Positions 33,526 to 42,467 of a stretch of 64,000 nt of DNA are shown here, one piece after another. The notes under the pieces were generated by a model that was given only the letters and a program-made list of their open reading frames with translations, searched no databases and was not told the DNA's origin. A program made the position numbers and the translations under genes. The stretch's first letter is position 1. Every line of letters starts with the position of its first letter. This DNA is from an uncultured Lentisphaeria bacterium (GTDB lineage Bacteria; Verrucomicrobiota; Lentisphaeria; Victivallales; Victivallaceae), in NCBI GenBank assembly GCA_949282965.1, contig CASDQW010000007.1:1-64000 (forward strand), written 5' to 3'.

Positions 33526-35126
33526 TCCACTTCCTCTTCCGGTTCATCCAGTCGCCAGTGAGGAATCCGTTCCCCGAAATAGCTGCAGATGAAAGCCACC
33601 GCCCCGGCCAGAAAACCGTAAACCGCACCGCAGGTCAGAACCCGGCCGAATTCCGCGTGCTGCAACAGCGCGGTGAGATACCCGCTTTTTTGGATTTCCG
33701 CCTCCGCCACCTCAATCCCCACAGCGCCGACAAACATGTAACTCAACCAGACGCCGGTGGCCGTCACCATCGTCGCCCAGGCGCAATTCTTGGAGGCTTT
33801 CGGGACATACAGCGCCGTAACCACTGGAATGAAAATCACCACCAGCTGCGACGCCCAGCTGTTGATCATCAACTGGTAAATGCTGGAAACCTTCAACGCC
33901 AGAAATGTGGCGATGACCGTCAGCAGCAGCGTTGCCACCCGGGTGATGTGCAGCATCCACTGATCCGACAACCGCGGCCAGATCGGGCGAATGACATTAT
34001 TCGTCAGCAGCGAGGAGGCCGCCAACAGCGAACTGTCCGCGGAACTCATGATCGCCGAAATCAGCGCGCTCAAAAACAGAATCAGCACCAGCGGCGACAA
34101 TTTTCCGAGCACAATGACCGCCATGCGCGGCAGCACCTGATCCTCCAGGTTGTCGCCCATGACTTCCGCAGTGATATTGTATTGGGCCAGCACGATCCGG
34201 GCGGCGAAGCCGATGGTGATCGGCACCAGTGCGATCGCCGCATAGAAAAAGCCGGCGATGACGGCACTGGACGCGGCGATTTTTTCATTGCGGCTGGAGA
34301 GCGAACGCTGCACCAGGTCCTGCCCCACCATGCAGCCGAGGCCCATGATGATCCAGGAGCCGATGTAATACACCCAGCTTTCCGATTCCGGTTTGGCAAT
34401 GCTGAGGTGTTCCGGCGGCACATTGGCGAAGACGTTGACCCAGCCGCCCGCCTCCTGCACCGCTCCGGGAACGATCAGGAACAGTCCGACGATGATCAAC
34501 GAAACCTGCACAATATCCGTCAGCGTGACCGCCCACATGCCTCCGGCAATGGTGTAGATCAGCACCACTACCGCCCCGATGAGCGTGCCGTAAGCAAGAT
34601 CCATGCCGGTCAGCACCTGGAGAATCGTTCCCATCCCGAGCACCTGGGCGCCCAGCCAGCCGACATAGACCGGAATCATCCAGGCGGAGGCGTAAACGCC
34701 CGCCCATTTGCCGTAGCGGCGTTCGATGATGTCGGTGACCGTGAGACACTTCAGGCGGCGCAGCAGCCCGACGATGAAAACCCCCGCCAGAATCAGGCTG
34801 AGCGATGCGCCGAACGGATCGGCGATGACCCCTCCCACTCCGTCGGAAAAGACCGTTGCCGCCACCCCCATGCTGGACCCTGCTCCGAACCAGGTGGCCA
34901 GCAGCGTCGCCGTCGCCATCCACAGCGGCAGTCGCCGTCCGGCGACCAGAAAATCGTTCATTCCCTTCACGCGGCGGCTGGCGTACCAGCCGATCAGCAG
35001 CATGCCCAGCACGTAGACGGCGATCCCGCACCACAATAAAGTCTGGGTCCGTTCCGGCAAGCCCAGTCCGGCAACGCCGGCCGCGGAGTTCACCGTTTCC
35101 GTCAGAGGAACAGTCTGATTTTCCAT
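33522..35126 (-). CDS. Sodium:solute symporter family transporter
   Basis: This 534-residue inner-membrane protein of the SSS family has about 13 membrane spans. Characteristic segments are the first span (LLWCGIAVYVLGMLLIGWYA), MNDFLVAGRRLPLWMATATL, LATWFGAGSSMG, YTIAGGMWAVTLTDIVQ (the SSS signature region) and SALISAIMSSADSSLLAASS, where sodium-site Ser residues lie. It imports an organic solute with sodium; the substrate is not predictable. Only a weak ribosome site precedes the ATG. A terminator-like hairpin separates it from the upstream FAH-family gene. Confidence 0.9.
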   Translation of the reverse strand: MENQTVPLTETVNSAAGVAGLGLPERTQTLLWCGIAVYVLGMLLIGWYASRRVKGMNDFLVAGRRLPLWMATATLLATWFGAGSSMGVAATVFSDGVGGVIADPFGASLSLILAGVFIVGLLRRLKCLTVTDIIERRYGKWAGVYASAWMIPVYVGWLGAQVLGMGTILQVLTGMDLAYGTLIGAVVVLIYTIAGGMWAVTLTDIVQVSLIIVGLFLIVPGAVQEAGGWVNVFANVPPEHLSIAKPESESWVYYIGSWIIMGLGCMVGQDLVQRSLSSRNEKIAASSAVIAGFFYAAIALVPITIGFAARIVLAQYNITAEVMGDNLEDQVLPRMAVIVLGKLSPLVLILFLSALISAIMSSADSSLLAASSLLTNNVIRPIWPRLSDQWMLHITRVATLLLTVIATFLALKVSSIYQLMINSWASQLVVIFIPVVTALYVPKASKNCAWATMVTATGVWLSYMFVGAVGIEVAEAEIQKSGYLTALLQHAEFGRVLTCGAVYGFLAGAVAFICSYFGERIPHWRLDEPEEEVE

Positions 35127-35162
35127 CTCACGATGATTCCTTATTTCTGAAGCAGCAAAAAT

Positions 35163-35216
35163 AAAAAAACCGTACTTTCAATAAGCGCCATAACTTACTA
35201 GAAAATACGGTTTTTT
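35163..35216 (-). terminator. Terminator of the FAH-family gene
   Basis: AAAAAACCGTA and TACGGTTTTTT arms pair around a 30-nt loop. On the minus strand the second arm continues into T residues, 87 bp after the stop at 35303. It also works in reverse orientation. Confidence 0.6.
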
Positions 35217-35302
35217 CAATCCGTTATGGAGAAAAATCCCGGTTTTTCGGGGATCTTTCCCGATTTCCCTTTTCAGATTCCGGATCCGCTCCGGCGTGTC
35301 GG

Positions 35303-36100
35303 TCAGGCTTCCACGGTATTCCGCAGCGTACCGATTTCATCGATGACCACTTCCGTGACGTCGCCGGGGCGCAGATAGCGCGGCGGCTCCTGCGCCATGC
35401 CGACGCCGGAGGGCGTGCCGGTCAGAATCACCGTGCCGGGCATCAGCGTGATGCCGTTGGAAAGGTGAGAGATGATACGGCGAAGGCTGAAAATCATGTC
35501 GGAAACCGGCTGGTCCTGCATCAGCTGGCCGTTCAGGAACATTTTGACATGGAGTTTTTCCGGATCGGTGATGCCGGTCACCAGAAACGGACCGACCGGA
35601 GCAAAGGTGTCGAAGGATTTTCCCCGTGCCCACTGGCTGTCGATTTTAAGCTGCACGTCCCGCGCCGAAACGTCGTTGGCGCAGGAGAAACCCAGCACAT
35701 AATCCATGGCGTCTTCTTCGCTGACATAGCTGGCGGTCTTGCCGATGATGATGGCGAGTTCCGCCTCGTAATCCACCGCGTTCGGATAGAGCCGGGGCAG
35801 GCGGATTACGTCGCCGTGTGCGGCCAGTGCGTTGGTGGTTTTGATGAAGACCAGCGGATTGGTCGGCGGTTCGGCATCGCATTCCCGACAATGGTCGACA
35901 TAATTGGCGCCGATGGCGATCACATTCGGGATCGGTACGGGAGTCAAATAAGTCTGGATGGACGCGAGCGGGACGGTTTTCCCGGTTTCGCGGAGCGTGC
36001 CGGCAAAGATGCAGCCATCCAGCAGTTGAACTTCTTCACCTTCGACCCGGCCGAAGCACACTGCGCCGGCCGCATCTTTGAAACGGACGTATTTAGCCAT
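35303..36100 (-). CDS. Fumarylacetoacetate hydrolase (FAH) family protein
   Basis: The 265-residue cytoplasmic enzyme has an N-terminal domain of about 55 residues, then the FAH catalytic domain: VIAIGANYVDHCRE (His-Glu dyad region), DYEAELAIIIGK (metal-binding Glu residues), GFSCANDVSARDVQ, KSFDTFAPVGPFLV and GTVILTGTPSGVGMA. Members cleave or decarboxylate beta-keto acids such as acylpyruvates, oxaloacetate or hydroxyheptadienedioate; the family name does not settle the substrate. AAAGGA precedes the ATG, and a near-consensus promoter lies 100 bp upstream. Confidence 0.9.
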   Translation of the reverse strand: MAKYVRFKDAAGAVCFGRVEGEEVQLLDGCIFAGTLRETGKTVPLASIQTYLTPVPIPNVIAIGANYVDHCRECDAEPPTNPLVFIKTTNALAAHGDVIRLPRLYPNAVDYEAELAIIIGKTASYVSEEDAMDYVLGFSCANDVSARDVQLKIDSQWARGKSFDTFAPVGPFLVTGITDPEKLHVKMFLNGQLMQDQPVSDMIFSLRRIISHLSNGITLMPGTVILTGTPSGVGMAQEPPRYLRPGDVTEVVIDEIGTLRNTVEA

Positions 36101-36201
36101 TTTTCAATCATCCTTTCCGATTTTTGCAGGCGACGCGCCGCATTTTCGTGATTCCGACGCATGACGGGCGTGTCTGCCATGTTATCAAGCATATAAACTA
36201 T

Positions 36202-36230
36202 AATATAGCATTTGTTTCTGCATTCGGCAA
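36202..36230 (-). promoter_or_regulatory. Sigma-70 promoter of the FAH-family gene
   Basis: Minus strand: TTGCCG (36225-36230), 17-bp spacer and TATATT (36202-36207). The leader is about 95 nt. Confidence 0.65.
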
Positions 36231-36284
36231 CCCGGCATAATCTCCGTTTGCGGAGGGATTTTCCGGTTTTTTTCGGAGAACGGC

Positions 36285-36314
36285 TTGGACGATCCGCCGG
36301 TGTCGTGCTACATT
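36285..36314 (+). promoter_or_regulatory. Possible promoter of the lipoprotein-recR unit
   Basis: TTGGAC (36285-36290), 18-bp spacer, TACATT (36309-36314), about 33 bp before an AGGAGGA ribosome site. Confidence 0.45.
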
Positions 36315-36353
36315 ACAAAATGGTTTGAGAGAATCAGCGCAGGAGGATGTTTC

Positions 36354-36791
36354 GTGAAATTCGAGGGTCGATGGGGTGTTGTGGCAGTGCTGGGGACGTT
36401 GCTGCTGCTGACGGGATGTGTCGGTGGGCAGACCGCCGTGGCCCGGATCACGCCTCCGGTCGAGGGTCAGGTGGCATCGGACGGTTCGCCGGTGGTGGCA
36501 AACCTCCTGGTGGAAAATCGCGGTGTCTATCTTTTCAACTGGCTGCCGGTGTGGTCCGGAAATCCGAACCGCCCGAATTTGCGCAAGTACCATCTGTTCC
36601 GGGACAGTATGCGTCCGATTCATATCCGGTTGATGCTGGAAACGGCGACTGAGAAAGCCGGAGCCGGCCGTTATCTGGATCAGAAAACCGTCACCGAGGA
36701 GACGGGGGCGTTTTCCCTGTGGCTGTTCTGGAACCGCACCATACGCAGTACCGCGGTTGCCGTTGACCGCCTGAACGCGGAGGAGAAGTGA
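36354..36791 (+). CDS. Small lipoprotein
   Basis: The 145-residue product uses a GTG start, 6 bp after the strong site AGGAGGA. A hydrophobic stretch (VVAVLGTLLLLTGC) ends in the lipobox LTGC at about residue 20, so it should be a lipid-anchored envelope protein. The mature part is rich in Arg and Trp (FNWLPVWSGNPNRPNLRKY) and ends LWLFWNRTIRSTAVAVDRL. I do not recognise a family. It ends 2 bp before recR and is co-transcribed with it. Confidence 0.75.
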   Translation: MKFEGRWGVVAVLGTLLLLTGCVGGQTAVARITPPVEGQVASDGSPVVANLLVENRGVYLFNWLPVWSGNPNRPNLRKYHLFRDSMRPIHIRLMLETATEKAGAGRYLDQKTVTEETGAFSLWLFWNRTIRSTAVAVDRLNAEEK

Positions 36792-36793
36792 GT

Positions 36794-37402
36794 ATGGCGG
36801 ACGGTGAACTGCCCGGTGCGCTTGAGGAGCTGGTCGAGCTGCTGCGGAAGCTGCCCGGGATCGGGCGACGCGGCGGCGAACGCATGGCGCTGGCATTGCT
36901 CCGGTGGCCGGAAGAAAAACTTCACGCACTGGGAACCTTGCTTGCCACGTTGCCGGAAACAGTCGGGTATTGTCCCGAATGCGGCGCACTGGCCGCTGCA
37001 GGAGAACGTTGTCGAATCTGCCGGATGTCCGGTCGGGATCGGACGCTGTTGTGTGTGGTGGAGGAGCCGCAGCAGATCTTTGCCATTGAGAAGAGCGGCC
37101 AATACCGGGGGTTGTATCACGTGCTCGGCGGCAAGTTGTCGCCACTGGAAAACCGGAATGGCGAAGATCTTCATACGGATTCCTTGCTGGAGCGCGTGGC
37201 TTCCGGGGCGTTTCGGGAGGTCATTCTGGCATTGAGTGCCGATGTGGAGGGGCGCGCTACGGCGGTGTATGTCGGGGAACTGCTGAAACCGACCGGCGTC
37301 CGAGTTTCCCAACCGGCGCTGGGCTTGCCGGCGGGGGCCAGTCTGTCTTATGCCGATGCTGCCACCATCGGTGCGGCTCTGGTCGGAAGAAGAGAGATGT
37401 GA
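36794..37402 (+). CDS. recR: Recombination mediator protein RecR
   Basis: The 202-residue protein helps load RecA at gaps together with RecO. An N-terminal helix-hairpin-helix (LLRKLPGIGRRGGERMALALL), a C4 zinc finger (CPECGALAAAGERCRIC), a TOPRIM domain (LLCVVEEPQQIFAIEKSG, YHVLGGKLSPLEN) and a C-terminal ATP-site-like part (ALGLPAGASLSYADAATIGAAL) are all in place. GGAG is 8 bp before the ATG. It is not next to dnaX or a YbaB gene, unlike in many genomes. Confidence 0.96.
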   Translation: MADGELPGALEELVELLRKLPGIGRRGGERMALALLRWPEEKLHALGTLLATLPETVGYCPECGALAAAGERCRICRMSGRDRTLLCVVEEPQQIFAIEKSGQYRGLYHVLGGKLSPLENRNGEDLHTDSLLERVASGAFREVILALSADVEGRATAVYVGELLKPTGVRVSQPALGLPAGASLSYADAATIGAALVGRREM

Positions 37403-37450
37403 CGGAGTGTAACCTGTTTTCAATAAATTTGATAAAAAAATGACGGAATA

Positions 37451-38917
37451 ATGGCGGAGCAAGGTTGCGGGAGAATTTGCCCGACACCGGCTGATCGGCG
37501 GAGACGGTGGAAGTGGTGCTTGCTTTACGGCAGTATGCTGGTACTGCTGCTGTTCGGTCTGCTGCAGGCGAAGACCGATGTGACGCTGGCGGGCAATGAG
37601 GCGACCCGTTTTGCGACGATCCGGGCGGTCGCGGAGCAGAATACGTTTGCCATTGACGGCAAGGTTTTTCGTTCGGTGGACCGGGTGGTTCGGGACGGGA
37701 AGGTGTATTCCGACAAACCGCCGCTGCTGCCCCTGCTGCTGGGGGGAGCCTGCAAGATTCCGGTGGTGCTGTTCGGCTGGAGCTTTGAAAAGCAATACGG
37801 ACTGCTGATCTATCTGGTGAATTTTCTTTTTTTCACCGGGATCAATCTGGCGATTTTCCTTTTGTTCTTCCGCCGGATTCTGCGTTTGCGGGGGACGCTT
37901 TACGCCAAATGGCTCTTTGCCTTTTCCCTCTGCGCGGGCAGCTGGCTGCTCTCCTATTCGGTGACGCTCAACAATCATACGCCCGCCGCTCTGCTGTTGT
38001 TGCTCTGGTTCCTGGGACTGGAGAAAGCCTGCCGGGAACGGAGTGCCGGATATGCTCTGGGGGCCGGAGTGGCTGCGGGACTGGCGTTCGCAATGGAAGT
38101 TCCGGTCGGCGTAATCATCGGTCTGGCGGGGCTGCCCGCTGTCTGGCAGTCGAACGATGAGATGCGCAGGCGGATGCCGCTGGCGTACTGCCTTGGCGGA
38201 GCTGGTGCCGCCGCGCTGTTTCCGGGCGTGAATTATCTGGCTTACGGCACGGTTGTGCCGCTGTATCTGGCTGGAGCGGGAACGTACCAGCCGGGATCGG
38301 CCTTCCATTTTCAGGGCGTGTACTGGTGGGAGACGCTGTTCGGGAGGCGCGGGCTGTTTTCCTACCAGCCGCTGGTGCTGGGGGCGCTGCCCCCCCTGCT
38401 GTGGTGGAAGGGGTTGAAGCGTCCGGACAAGGCGCTTGCCGGCGGCTGCGGCGCCATTATGATTTTCTATCTGGTGTTCACCAACGAGTACGGCGGCTGG
38501 GCCTATGGATTCCGCTACCTGGTCGCGGTGCTGCCGGGGTTGTGGTTTCTGGCGGCGCGACGTTGGTTGCCGGTCTGTCGCGGGATCGGGCGGCAGGCGT
38601 TGCTGACGGTACTGGCGGGGGTGGGGGGCCTTACCGCTGTGGTGGGGAGCTACAATCCGTTCTGCAGCGGCTACGAAGGGTACCGCTCCCCGCCGGGCAC
38701 GATCGACCACGAGGTGCGTAATTCCTTCGCCGCCAATCTTCTGGCCGCTTCTTTCGAGCAGGATCCGGAAGGCGGTTTGACCCGGTTGCTGTTTCGTTTC
38801 TACGGGGAACCGGTGGCGCTGCGCTATTTGTACGAGGCCTACACCAACACCAAAAACATTGAGATGCTGGCGATGGTGCATGACCGGTTGCAGGATCTTT
38901 ACGAAAGAAAGGAGTGA
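37451..38917 (+). CDS. Multi-spanning membrane protein, possible glycosyltransferase-like
   Basis: The 488-residue protein has about 10-12 hydrophobic spans (WCLLYGSMLVLLLFGLLQA, LIYLVNFLFFTGINLAIFLL, LAYCLGGAGAAALFPGVNYL and others). An early periplasmic loop carries VYSDKPPLLPLLLG, reminiscent of the DKPP loop of ArnT/PMT-type lipid-linked sugar transferases. Later YGGWAYGFRYLVAVLPGLW also resembles this class. The C-terminal 60 residues are soluble and helical. Catalytic acids are not certain, so the role is a suggestion. The ribosome site is weak. It ends 6 bp before the AmpG-like gene. Confidence 0.7.
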   Translation: MAEQGCGRICPTPADRRRRWKWCLLYGSMLVLLLFGLLQAKTDVTLAGNEATRFATIRAVAEQNTFAIDGKVFRSVDRVVRDGKVYSDKPPLLPLLLGGACKIPVVLFGWSFEKQYGLLIYLVNFLFFTGINLAIFLLFFRRILRLRGTLYAKWLFAFSLCAGSWLLSYSVTLNNHTPAALLLLLWFLGLEKACRERSAGYALGAGVAAGLAFAMEVPVGVIIGLAGLPAVWQSNDEMRRRMPLAYCLGGAGAAALFPGVNYLAYGTVVPLYLAGAGTYQPGSAFHFQGVYWWETLFGRRGLFSYQPLVLGALPPLLWWKGLKRPDKALAGGCGAIMIFYLVFTNEYGGWAYGFRYLVAVLPGLWFLAARRWLPVCRGIGRQALLTVLAGVGGLTAVVGSYNPFCSGYEGYRSPPGTIDHEVRNSFAANLLAASFEQDPEGGLTRLLFRFYGEPVALRYLYEAYTNTKNIEMLAMVHDRLQDLYERKE

Positions 38918-38923
38918 GTTCTG

Positions 38924-40225
38924 ATGTCATTCTCCCGTTCCCGGGCCTGGCGCTGGGTGCCCAGTCTCTATTTTGCCGAAGGGGTCCCCTATGCCATTGT
39001 CGGCACGGTTTCGGCTGTTTTGCTCAAGAACCTGGACATGACCAACCGGGAACTGGCAGTCTGGACCAGCCTGCTGACGTTTCCCTGGGTGATCAAACCG
39101 CTCTGGGCACCGCTGCTGGATTTGTTCAGCACCAAGAAGCACTGGTTCGTCGTCATGCAGGTGCTGATGGGGGCGGGATTCGCCGCGGCGGCACTGATGC
39201 TGCCGTTCCGTTTTTCCGACCGTCTGCTGATTGCGGTACTGATGCTGATTGCGTTTGCTTCGGCGACGCACGATGTGGCGGCGGACGGTTTTTACCTGAT
39301 CGGTCTGGACGCGCATGAGCAGGCGTGGTTCACCGGGATGCGTTCGACCGCCTACCGGATCGCCACGGTGACGGCGCAGGGACTGCTGGTCATGCTGGTC
39401 GGTATGCTGCAGGAATATACCGGCGACATTCGCATGGCCTGGATGATCGGATTGCTGGCTGCGGGGGGGCTGATGGGGGGGCTTGCGCTCTGGCACGGAC
39501 GGGTGACGCCGGCGGTGGAAAATGCCGCGGCGCATCCCGGGTTGCGGGAGGTCTTCACCGGTTTCGGGGCGGCATTCTCCGCCTTTTTCCGGAAGAAACA
39601 TGTGGGACGGGCTTTGGCCTTTCTGCTGCTGTACCGCCTGGGCGAGTCGCAGCTGGTTCGGCTGGCCGCGCCGTTCATGCTGGACGGCCGGGAGGCGGGA
39701 GGCATGGGCCTGAACAATGTCCAGCAGGGTTTCATTTACGGTACGGTCGGCGTGCTCTGTCTGCTGGCGGGGGGGATTCTCGGGGGGATGGTCATCGCCC
39801 GGGACGGGATGCGGCGCTGGCTCTGGCCGATGGCGCTGGCGATCAACCTGCCGGACCTGGTGTACGTGTATCTGGCCTGGCGGATGCCGGAGTCGCTGTG
39901 GACCGTCGGCGCGGCGGTGGCGGTGGAACAGCTCGGATATGGTTTCGGCTTTACGCTTTACATGCTGTTTATGGTGGCATTCGCCGAAGACAGCGGTCGG
40001 TTTAAAACGAGTCATTTCGCGTTAATGACCGGATTCATGGCGCTGGGAATGATGATACCGGGAATGATTTCCGGGGATATTCAGAGCCGGATCGGGAATT
40101 ATCTGGGCTTTTTCTGGTATGTCATCGTTTGTACGCTGCCGAGTTTCGGGGTGGTCGCATTGATTGCGAACGTGATTCCGGCGGATTTCGGCTGCAAATC
40201 CCGGAGCGAAACCGAAGCACAGTAA
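38924..40225 (+). CDS. AmpG-like major facilitator permease
   Basis: The 433-residue transporter has 12-14 spans and opens with WVPSLYFAEGVPYAIVGTVSAV, followed by WVIKPLWAPLLDLF and ASATHDVAADGFYLIGL. These are typical of the AmpG/SLC33-like subfamily, which imports anhydro-muropeptides in proteobacteria and has relatives of unknown cargo in Bacteroidota and PVC bacteria. GGAG lies 8 bp before the ATG. A role in cell-wall recycling is plausible but unproven. A 12-bp hairpin after the stop separates it from the convergent PDZ gene. Confidence 0.85.
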   Translation: MSFSRSRAWRWVPSLYFAEGVPYAIVGTVSAVLLKNLDMTNRELAVWTSLLTFPWVIKPLWAPLLDLFSTKKHWFVVMQVLMGAGFAAAALMLPFRFSDRLLIAVLMLIAFASATHDVAADGFYLIGLDAHEQAWFTGMRSTAYRIATVTAQGLLVMLVGMLQEYTGDIRMAWMIGLLAAGGLMGGLALWHGRVTPAVENAAAHPGLREVFTGFGAAFSAFFRKKHVGRALAFLLLYRLGESQLVRLAAPFMLDGREAGGMGLNNVQQGFIYGTVGVLCLLAGGILGGMVIARDGMRRWLWPMALAINLPDLVYVYLAWRMPESLWTVGAAVAVEQLGYGFGFTLYMLFMVAFAEDSGRFKTSHFALMTGFMALGMMIPGMISGDIQSRIGNYLGFFWYVIVCTLPSFGVVALIANVIPADFGCKSRSETEAQ

Positions 40226-40251
40226 CGGAAGGGCGTTGCCGCCCTTCCGTT
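40224..40251. terminator. Hairpin between convergent genes
   Basis: A perfect 12-bp stem, AACGGAAGGGCG/CGCCCTTCCGTT, with loop TTGC begins at the AmpG-like stop codon and lies 12 bp from the opposing stop. T runs are short on both sides; it probably serves as a bidirectional terminator. Confidence 0.6.
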
Positions 40252-40262
40252 ATATGAGGCGG

Positions 40263-42467
40263 TCATTCCGTTTCCGGGGCGGAGCTCGGGAGCTGGAATT
40301 TCACCACGCGGGTGACGGCGAAACGCCGGACGGCGAGATTGAAACTGTGTTTGTCCTTGATCAGTTTCTCAAATTCCTCCAGGGATTTAACCGGCTGATC
40401 GTCGACGCTGACGATGATTTCGTAGGGTTTGAGGCCGGCCACCGAGGCGGGGCTGCCCGGACGGATTTTGGCGATCAGCATGCCGGGGTCTTCCGCTTTC
40501 ATCCGGAAGTAGTTGCGGACTTCAAACGTGGGGGTGACCACGGTCAGGCCGATGTTCTTGTCGGTGAAACGGGGAGCGTTGCTGAAGTTGACGGGGGCCC
40601 GGGTGACGGTCAGCTGTTTTTCTTCCAGTTTGCCGTCGACGATGACGCCGAGGACGATCCGGTTGCCGATGCCGAGTTTGGTCAGGCGCGTATTCAGTTC
40701 GTTTTCCACCGGCGGCCACGGGGTGGGGATCTGATCGAAATACCGCTCGGGGATTTCGTCATACTGGGCCCACGGGAATTCCTGCAGATATTCGTTCATG
40801 GAGAAGTCATACCCGTTGAGTTCCATGCGCTGCTGGGAGTTTTCCGGGCGCAGGTAAAGCAAAACGTCCCCGGATTTCAGACCGATTTTCGCGGCCGGAG
40901 AATCAGGCAGCACATTGGTGATGAGCAATCCCTTGTTGCCGTTTCCCGTCTGGGACGAGGCGTTGTTGGCGCGCGCGAGTTCCGGGGTCAGGCGCTGAAA
41001 ATCCGCGCCCAGCCAGGCGTTCTGATTGCGGTCGCCGGCTTTTCTGGGGACGTTATTGGCGTCCAGCGCCCGGTCCGATTGCAGCAGGGCGGCGAGGCGC
41101 TCTCCGGTGACCGGATCGGGGTGGTCGGAGGAGTAACGGTCCAGATTGTCCCGGCGGGTCAGCGGCAGCAGCAGCAGACGATGGTCGGGCGTGAACAGAT
41201 AACCGTTCTCCCCGGAGGAATACAGCGGTACCGGAACGAGCATATTGTTATGTCCCGTTTCGAAGCCGATCAGGCGTGTGGGCTGGGTTTTGATCTGGAG
41301 TTTCCCATCAAAGTTCCGGATGGTGGCGACCTGGAGCTGCTGTCCGTACAATGCGCCGGGCCGGCGGTCATAAAGAGCAATGCCTTTGCCGGGGAGCGGC
41401 GAATCCGGTTTGGCCAGCAGCGCGCCGAAATCATTCAGGGAGCCGGCAAAACTGCAATCGATGATTTTGTCGCCGTGGAGGACGAAAATCCGTTCCAGCC
41501 GGGCGGTCTGGTCGGGAGAAAGACGCAAATTAATCAGCAGTTTCCCGTCGGTCAGCTTGATGGCGATGGCATCGAATTCATTTTTATCCTTGCCGTCGTT
41601 GCGGCGCATGATCATGATCTGGGGCGTATTGCTGTTTTGAGACGCTAATCGGATTCGGACCGGATAGATGTTATCCTTCAGGAAGGCGGTCAAGGTTTCC
41701 AGTTGTTTCCTGCGATCTTCCGCGGACTGCCGTTTCCACTCCGCGGGGGGAGCCAGGCGGTCGGCGTCGAGCGGGAATTGTTCACTCATATTGACGGTGG
41801 CGACTTTGCCGGAGTTGTCGACCAGCAGGGTATTGGGTTTGACGAGCTGGTAATCCCGGCCGGTTTCCAGGTTGCGGAAGACGCTTTCGCCGGCGTCCGG
41901 TGCGACTCCGGCAACGGGAATGCCTTCCTCATCCACCAGGAAGAACTGATAAAGACGGCCCTGAACATTGCGGTCGAACTGCAACGGCTTCCAGTCTCCG
42001 GGCGGATTTTCCACTTTCAGCAGGCAGCTTTCCTGTTCCGGGAAAAACGCGATCGGGCGTGCGGAGTATGCTTTCCCCCGGAAGATGACCTCCGTGCGGG
42101 CCACCCATTCCGGCAGCAGGTACAGATCAGTCGCCAGCACTTCATCCGGAGCGACGACGAATCCGGGCTGGGAGACCGGACGGTTTTCCTTGATCAGATC
42201 GTCCACGCCGGCGGTGTGGTACTCATCGCAGTTCGGGCACTTGTAGCGTGTGGTCATTTCCGGCATTTCTCCGGAGGGGGACGTTTTCAGAAACGTTTCC
42301 ACGCGCACCACCGAATCTCCCAGCTCCGCCAGCAGTTTCCGGTTGAGCTTGGCGATTGCGGCGGTCTGCTGCCGCGCTTCCGCGGGGGCGGAGGCGGCGG
42401 TCTGAGCGGAGACGGTGGCCGCGCTGAAGACCAGCGTCAGCAGGAGAATCGCTGAGATGTGTTTCAT
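40263..42467 (-). CDS. Secreted PDZ protein with degenerate trypsin-like domain (pseudo-HtrA)
   Basis: The 734-residue protein has a signal peptide (MKHISAILLLTLVFSAATVSA). A trypsin-like part has lost the catalytic triad: by eye, VLATDLYLL replaces the LLTNYHVI block, ESCLLKVE replaces DLALLRLE, and PNTLLVDNSGK replaces the GNSGGPL block. A CPNC pair lies near residue 75. Two PDZ domains follow (about 500-620, with GLLITNVLPDSPAAKIGLKSGD, and 650-730, with IAKIRPGSPASVAGLKPYE). Its ATG overlaps the stop of the active HtrA gene, so the two are made together. A partner or adaptor role for that protease is inferred. Confidence 0.8.
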   Translation of the reverse strand: MKHISAILLLTLVFSAATVSAQTAASAPAEARQQTAAIAKLNRKLLAELGDSVVRVETFLKTSPSGEMPEMTTRYKCPNCDEYHTAGVDDLIKENRPVSQPGFVVAPDEVLATDLYLLPEWVARTEVIFRGKAYSARPIAFFPEQESCLLKVENPPGDWKPLQFDRNVQGRLYQFFLVDEEGIPVAGVAPDAGESVFRNLETGRDYQLVKPNTLLVDNSGKVATVNMSEQFPLDADRLAPPAEWKRQSAEDRRKQLETLTAFLKDNIYPVRIRLASQNSNTPQIMIMRRNDGKDKNEFDAIAIKLTDGKLLINLRLSPDQTARLERIFVLHGDKIIDCSFAGSLNDFGALLAKPDSPLPGKGIALYDRRPGALYGQQLQVATIRNFDGKLQIKTQPTRLIGFETGHNNMLVPVPLYSSGENGYLFTPDHRLLLLPLTRRDNLDRYSSDHPDPVTGERLAALLQSDRALDANNVPRKAGDRNQNAWLGADFQRLTPELARANNASSQTGNGNKGLLITNVLPDSPAAKIGLKSGDVLLYLRPENSQQRMELNGYDFSMNEYLQEFPWAQYDEIPERYFDQIPTPWPPVENELNTRLTKLGIGNRIVLGVIVDGKLEEKQLTVTRAPVNFSNAPRFTDKNIGLTVVTPTFEVRNYFRMKAEDPGMLIAKIRPGSPASVAGLKPYEIIVSVDDQPVKSLEEFEKLIKDKHSFNLAVRRFAVTRVVKFQLPSSAPETE

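Noticed and set aside
33558-35039. Open frame of 493 codons opposite the symporter
   Set aside because: Arg/His/Asp-rich shadow of a clear membrane-protein gene.
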